Assembly (NCBI RefSeq): GCF_029870285.1
Contig: NZ_JACSYA010000012.1
Span: 62,001 to 126,000, forward strand
Length of the DNA stretch: 64,000 nucleotides
Direction of reading: 5' to 3'
From: Delftia sp. PS-11
GTDB lineage: Bacteria > Pseudomonadota > Gammaproteobacteria > Burkholderiales > Burkholderiaceae_C
Under the pieces are notes generated by a model. The model had not been told where the DNA came from, did no database searches, and saw nothing but the letters and a program-made list of their open reading frames with translations. Below are positions 60,011 to 64,000 of the stretch, one piece after another. Made by a program: the position numbers and the translations under genes. Each line of letters begins with the position of its first letter. Position 1 is the first letter of the stretch.

Positions 60011-61348
60011 ATGAGCGGCCTCGACACTACAGCAACCTTCCCCACCGGCGGCTTCGAGCGCGTTGAACGGCTTTCCCAGGCTGATACGCATGAGGATGTC
60101 ACCCCTAGCGAGATCGCCGTCGGCGTGATCCTGGGGCGGTCCTCAGAGTACTTCGACTTCTTCGTCTTCGGCATCGCCTGTGTGCTGGTTTTTCCGGCAC
60201 TGCTGTTTCCCCAGCTGTCCAAGCTCGATGGCACGCTGGCATCGTTTGCCATCTTCTCCCTGGCCTTTGTGGCCCGGCCTCTGGGCACGGCGCTGTCCAT
60301 GGCTGTGCAGCGGCGCTGGGGGCGGGCGACTAAGCTGACGCTGTCCCTGTTTCTGCTGGGGGTGTGTACCGTGGGCATGGCCTTCCTGCCCAGCTACCAG
60401 CAGGCCGGCATGAGCGCGGTTGTGGCGCTGGCACTGCTGCGCATCGGCCAGGGCATTGCGCTGGGCGGCTCCTGGGATGGACTGCCGTCGCTGCTGGCGA
60501 TGTCGGCGCCGCAGAACCGCCGTGGCTGGTACTCCATGATCGGCCAGTTGGGCGCGCCGCTGGGCTTTGTGCTCGCGGCTGGCCTGTTCGCCTACATCTA
60601 CTCCCTGGTGGATGCGGCCGAGTTCCTGAGCTGGGGCTGGCGCTACCCCTTCTGCGTAGCCTTCGCCATCAACGTGGTGGCGCTGTTTGCGCGGCTGCGG
60701 CTGGTGGTCGGACAGTCCTATACCGAGCTGCTGGAGCAGCGCGAACTGGAACCCATGGGGGTGTTGCCGCTGATGCGCGATGAGGGGCGCAATGTGGTGA
60801 TCGGAGCCTTTGCGGCACTGGCCAGCTTTGCGCTGTTCCACCTGGTCACGATCTTTCCGCTGTCGTGGATCTCACTGTATTCCGAGCAGTCGGTGACGGC
60901 TGTGCTGGGCGTGCAGATCGTGGGTGCATGCTGCGCGGCGGCAGCCATCGTGCTCTCAGGCTGGCTGGCGGACCGGGTGGGCCGGCGCAACACGCTGGGC
61001 ACCATGGCCTGCCTGATCGGCATCTTCAGCTTCATGGCACCCTGGTTGCTGGGCAGTGGCGAGGCGGGCAACAATGTGTTCATCATTGCCGGCTTCATCC
61101 TGCTGGGCCTGTCCTATGGGCAGTCGGCTGGCACGGTGACCTCCAATTTTCCCTCGCGCTACCGTTACACGGGCGCAGCCCTGTCGTCTGACATGGCCTG
61201 GCTGATCGGTGCGGCCTTCGCCCCGCTGGTGGCTCTGGGCGTCTCATCGAAATTCGGCCTGATGGCACTAGGTGCCTACCTGCTGTCGGGCTCGCTGTGC
61301 ACGCTGGCGGCCCTGGGTATCAACCGCGCCATCGAGACGCGCGACTGA
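60011..61348 (+). CDS. MFS transporter (metabolite:H+ symporter type)
   Basis: 445 residues with about 12 helices. SSEYFDFFVFGIACVLVFPA and GRATKLTLSLFLLGVCTVGM, with R/G-rich loops, fit the sugar/metabolite symporter group (ProP/ShiA-like). AAGGAG lies nine bases before ATG 60011. Substrate cannot be told. Confidence 0.85.
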   Translation: MSGLDTTATFPTGGFERVERLSQADTHEDVTPSEIAVGVILGRSSEYFDFFVFGIACVLVFPALLFPQLSKLDGTLASFAIFSLAFVARPLGTALSMAVQRRWGRATKLTLSLFLLGVCTVGMAFLPSYQQAGMSAVVALALLRIGQGIALGGSWDGLPSLLAMSAPQNRRGWYSMIGQLGAPLGFVLAAGLFAYIYSLVDAAEFLSWGWRYPFCVAFAINVVALFARLRLVVGQSYTELLEQRELEPMGVLPLMRDEGRNVVIGAFAALASFALFHLVTIFPLSWISLYSEQSVTAVLGVQIVGACCAAAAIVLSGWLADRVGRRNTLGTMACLIGIFSFMAPWLLGSGEAGNNVFIIAGFILLGLSYGQSAGTVTSNFPSRYRYTGAALSSDMAWLIGAAFAPLVALGVSSKFGLMALGAYLLSGSLCTLAALGINRAIETRD

Positions 61349-61381
61349 AGCGCACACTGGGCGTGATCCCATGCGCATCCG

Positions 61382-61403
61382 GGCCGGCACTGCCGGCCTT
61401 TTT
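61382..61403 (+). terminator. Terminator after the MFS gene
   Basis: GGCCGGCA and TGCCGGCC around one base, followed by TTTTT. Confidence 0.85.
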
Positions 61404-61446
61404 CATTGCTGGCGGATGCCGTACTCCGGATTGTGGCGTGGCTGCG

Positions 61447-61749
61447 TCAGGGGTTTTCGCCGTAGCGGGCCTTGAATTCAAACTCCAGGCGGTCGCAGTC
61501 CTGCTGCGACTCGAAGCGCTGTGTCTTGCGCTCGGCGGCAGGGCGTGTCACTTCTTTCTGGCAGACCTTGATGGTTTCGCGCTCTACCCAGCGCGCTTCG
61601 CTTTCGGGCGTTGATAGCAGGGAGCCTGCCAGCATGAGCACGGCAAAGAAAGCGACGGGCAGGCCGATCAGCCAGGGCACGAGCCGGGTCCCTGCGGGCT
61701 GGGTCTCGGTGGCAGCAGGCTGCGGTTCGCGTTCGTGTGCGTTGGCCAT
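61447..61749 (-). CDS. Small single-pass membrane protein
   Basis: 100 residues. One membrane helix ([20 protein letters not shown]) and a charged C-terminal part with two Cys ([19 protein letters not shown]). Convergent with the MFS gene and divergent from alaS. Function unknown. Confidence 0.7.
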   Translation of the reverse strand: MANAHEREPQPAATETQPAGTRLVPWLIGLPVAFFAVLMLAGSLLSTPESEARWVERETIKVCQKEVTRPAAERKTQRFESQQDCDRLEFEFKARYGENP

Positions 61750-61898
61750 GGTTGCTTGGTGTGGTGATGGCAGGCGATTATGGCCGCGCGCAGGCTTGTG
61801 CATTGCGGCTGTCCTGGAATCCCGGCGGATCATCAGCACAGCCCATCCGCACGCCTTCGGGCGTGTCCCGGCTTGCGCGCAGCGGGATGGGGCAATCC

Positions 61899-61904
61899 TA
61901 TAAT
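61899..61904 (+). promoter_or_regulatory. -10 box of alaS
   Basis: TATAAT 58 bp before the alaS ATG. A TTGCGC at 61873-61878 is the best -35 but the spacing of 20 bp is long. Confidence 0.45.
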
Positions 61905-61961
61905 GCCGGATTGCCCCTCGGGGACAGCGCCTTGCGTGGGCGCTCCGAACTCCTAGACACC

Positions 61962-64000
61962 ATGAGCACACCCACTTTCACCGTTGCCGACATCCGCAAG
62001 AGCTTCCTGGACTTTTTCGCATCCAAGGGGCACACCATCGTCGAGTCGAGCCCGCTGGTGCCGGGCAATGATCCGACGCTGATGTTCACCAATTCGGGCA
62101 TGGTCCAGTTCAAGGACGTGTTCCTGGGCACGGACAAGCGTTCCTATACGCGTGCCACCTCGGTGCAGACCTGCCTGCGTGCGGGCGGCAAGCACAACGA
62201 CCTGGAGAATGTGGGCTACACGGCTCGCCACCATACCTTCTTCGAGATGCTGGGCAACTGGTCCTTTGGCGACTACTTCAAGCGCGAGTCGCTCAAGTGG
62301 GCCTGGGAGCTGCTGACCGAGGTCTACAAGCTGCCCAAGGAACGCCTGCTGGCGACCGTCTATGCCGAAGACGACGAGGCCTACGACATCTGGACCCAGG
62401 AAATCGGCCTGCCTCCCGAGCGTGTGATCCGCATCGGTGACAACAAGGGCGGCCGCTACAAGAGCGACAACTTCTGGATGATGGCAGACACCGGCCCCTG
62501 TGGCCCCTGCTCGGAAATCTTCTACGACCATGGCCCCGATGTGGCCGGCGGCCCTCCGGGCAGCCCGGAAGAAGATGGCGACCGCTTCATCGAGATCTGG
62601 AACAACGTGTTCATGCAGTTCGACATGGACGAGCAGGGCAACGTCAAGCCGCTGCCCGCGCCCTGCGTGGACACCGGCATGGGCCTGGAGCGTCTGGCTG
62701 CCATCCTGCAGCATGTGCACAGCAACTACGAAATCGACCTGTTCCAGGCGCTGATCCAGGCGGCTGCGCGCGAGACGCACACCGCTGATCTGGGCAACCC
62801 TTCGCTCAAGGTGATTGCCGACCATATCCGCGCCACATCCTTCCTGGTGGCCGATGGCGTGATCCCCTCCAATGAAGGCCGCGGCTATGTGCAGCGCCGC
62901 ATCGTGCGCCGCGCCATCCGTCATGGCTACAAGCTGGGCCAGAAGACGCCTTTCTTCCACAAGCTGGTTAACGATCTGGTGGCCGTGATGGGCGATGCCT
63001 ATCCCAAGATCCGCGAGCAGCAGGCGCGCATCACCGAGGTGCTCAAGGTCGAGGAAGAGCGTTTCTTTGAAACTCTGGCCCATGGCATGGAAATCCTGGA
63101 CACGGCCCTGGCCGGTGATGCCAAGGTTCTGCCTGGCGATGTGGCTTTCAAGCTGCACGACACCTATGGCTTCCCGCTGGATCTGACCAACGATGTCTGC
63201 CGTGAGCGCGGCGTGGGCGTGGATGAGGCCGGCTTCCAGTCCGCCATGGACGAGCAAAAGAACAAGGCCCGTGCTGCAGGCAAGTTCAAGATGGACCGCG
63301 CGCTCGAATACACGGGCGATGCCAACGCCTTCACTGGCTACCAGAAGCTGGCCGAGGCTGCCAGGGTCGTGGCGCTGTATGCCGAAGGCAGCGCCGTGGA
63401 GGAGCTCAAGGCAGGCCAGAGCGGTGTCGTGGTGCTGGATACCACGCCTTTCTACGCCGAGTCCGGCGGTCAGGTGGGTGACCAGGGCGTGATCGGCGCC
63501 GCAGGCGGCCGCTTCGTGGTCGAGGACACGCTCAAGATCAAGGCCGACGTGTTCGGCCACCATGGCGTGCTGGAATCGGGCAGCCTCAAGGTGGGCGATA
63601 CCGTGCAGGCCGAGGTGGATACGCAGCTGCGCGCTGCCACTATGCGCAATCACTCTGTCACGCACATCATGCACAAGGCGCTGCGCGAAGTGCTGGGCGG
63701 TCACGTGCAGCAAAAGGGCTCGCTGGTCAATGCCGAGCGCACGCGTTTCGACTTTGCGCACAACCAGCCCGTCACGGCCGACGAGATCCGCGAGATCGAG
63801 CGCCGCGTGAACGCCGAAATCCTGGCCAATACCGCCACCGATGCGCGCGTGATGGACATCGAGTCGGCCAAGGCCACAGGCGCCATGATGCTCTTCGGCG
63901 AGAAGTACGGCGACTCCGTGCGCGTGCTGGACATCGGCTCCAGCCGCGAGCTGTGCGGCGGCACCCACGTGCAGCGCACAGGCGACATCGGCCTGTTCAA
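61962..64000 (+). CDS. alaS: Alanyl-tRNA synthetase (3' truncated by window end)
   Basis: Class II synthetase that charges tRNA-Ala and edits Ser/Gly errors. 679 codons are visible and the frame is still open at the last base. The N-terminal catalytic core has [35 protein letters not shown], and [12 protein letters not shown]. The editing domain has the zinc-site motifs HSVTHIMH and CGGTH. ATG 61962. Confidence 0.97.
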   Translation, partial: MSTPTFTVADIRKSFLDFFASKGHTIVESSPLVPGNDPTLMFTNSGMVQFKDVFLGTDKRSYTRATSVQTCLRAGGKHNDLENVGYTARHHTFFEMLGNWSFGDYFKRESLKWAWELLTEVYKLPKERLLATVYAEDDEAYDIWTQEIGLPPERVIRIGDNKGGRYKSDNFWMMADTGPCGPCSEIFYDHGPDVAGGPPGSPEEDGDRFIEIWNNVFMQFDMDEQGNVKPLPAPCVDTGMGLERLAAILQHVHSNYEIDLFQALIQAAARETHTADLGNPSLKVIADHIRATSFLVADGVIPSNEGRGYVQRRIVRRAIRHGYKLGQKTPFFHKLVNDLVAVMGDAYPKIREQQARITEVLKVEEERFFETLAHGMEILDTALAGDAKVLPGDVAFKLHDTYGFPLDLTNDVCRERGVGVDEAGFQSAMDEQKNKARAAGKFKMDRALEYTGDANAFTGYQKLAEAARVVALYAEGSAVEELKAGQSGVVVLDTTPFYAESGGQVGDQGVIGAAGGRFVVEDTLKIKADVFGHHGVLESGSLKVGDTVQAEVDTQLRAATMRNHSVTHIMHKALREVLGGHVQQKGSLVNAERTRFDFAHNQPVTADEIREIERRVNAEILANTATDARVMDIESAKATGAMMLFGEKYGDSVRVLDIGSSRELCGGTHVQRTGDIGLF

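Overview
The window is bacterial DNA from a Betaproteobacterium, most likely a Comamonadaceae member (Comamonas/Delftia-like). Four things suggest this: the tolB-pal-cpoB-tcdA order, GC-rich codon use, a bo3-type cyo operon carrying SURF1 beside ctaAB, and RegBA-type redox regulation. The genus is inferred from gene content and style; no database search was run.

Left chromosomal flank (1-6652): the end of the Tol-Pal envelope cluster (tolB cut by the window edge, pal, cpoB), tcdA, a tRNA-Lys with promoter and terminator, a VWA-domain protein, a second MurA-type enolpyruvyl transferase, and a tRNA-Gly(CCC) on the minus strand.

Integrated element (6632-50250, about 43.6 kb): a lambda-like siphoviral prophage. 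It lies between two copies of a 22-bp core that is the 5' end of the tRNA-Gly gene, and each end carries repeats of the type GGCGTAGGTT that look like integrase arm sites. From left to right it holds: a tyrosine integrase; an AT-rich glycosidase-like lipoprotein (cargo); an AlpA-like gene; a tightly packed leftward early operon (15677 to 10985) with several duplicated families; a second AT-rich lipoprotein (cargo); a CI/LexA-type repressor with operators TTACAC-N5-GTGTAA on both sides; rightward early genes; a head module (Nu1/GpA terminase, Mor-like regulator, gpW, portal, protease-capsid fusion); a tail module (frameshifted assembly chaperone, 1873-aa tape measure, glycine-rich fibre); and a lysis cassette (two holin-like proteins, GH108 endolysin, Rz/Rz1).

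Right-end cargo (43700-50228): a two-gene unit of a DNA cytosine-5 methyltransferase and a GHKL ATPase fused to a PD-(D/E)XK nuclease-like domain, which is the best candidate for an under-described defence system. Next comes a scrap of an older island: a decayed tRNA-Lys 3' end, an integrase remnant with a nonsense codon, and an internally deleted group II intron placed just behind a terminator stem. Last are a membrane protein with a 92-residue tandem duplication and SH3-like tail, and an IS5-family (IS903-like) element with a 9-bp target duplication and a frameshifted transposase.

Right chromosomal flank (50251-64000): ctaA-ctaB for haem A/O synthesis; convergent to them the RegB/RegA redox two-component pair and a cyoABCD-SURF1 quinol oxidase operon; then a divergent MFS transporter, a small membrane protein and alaS, which runs off the window.
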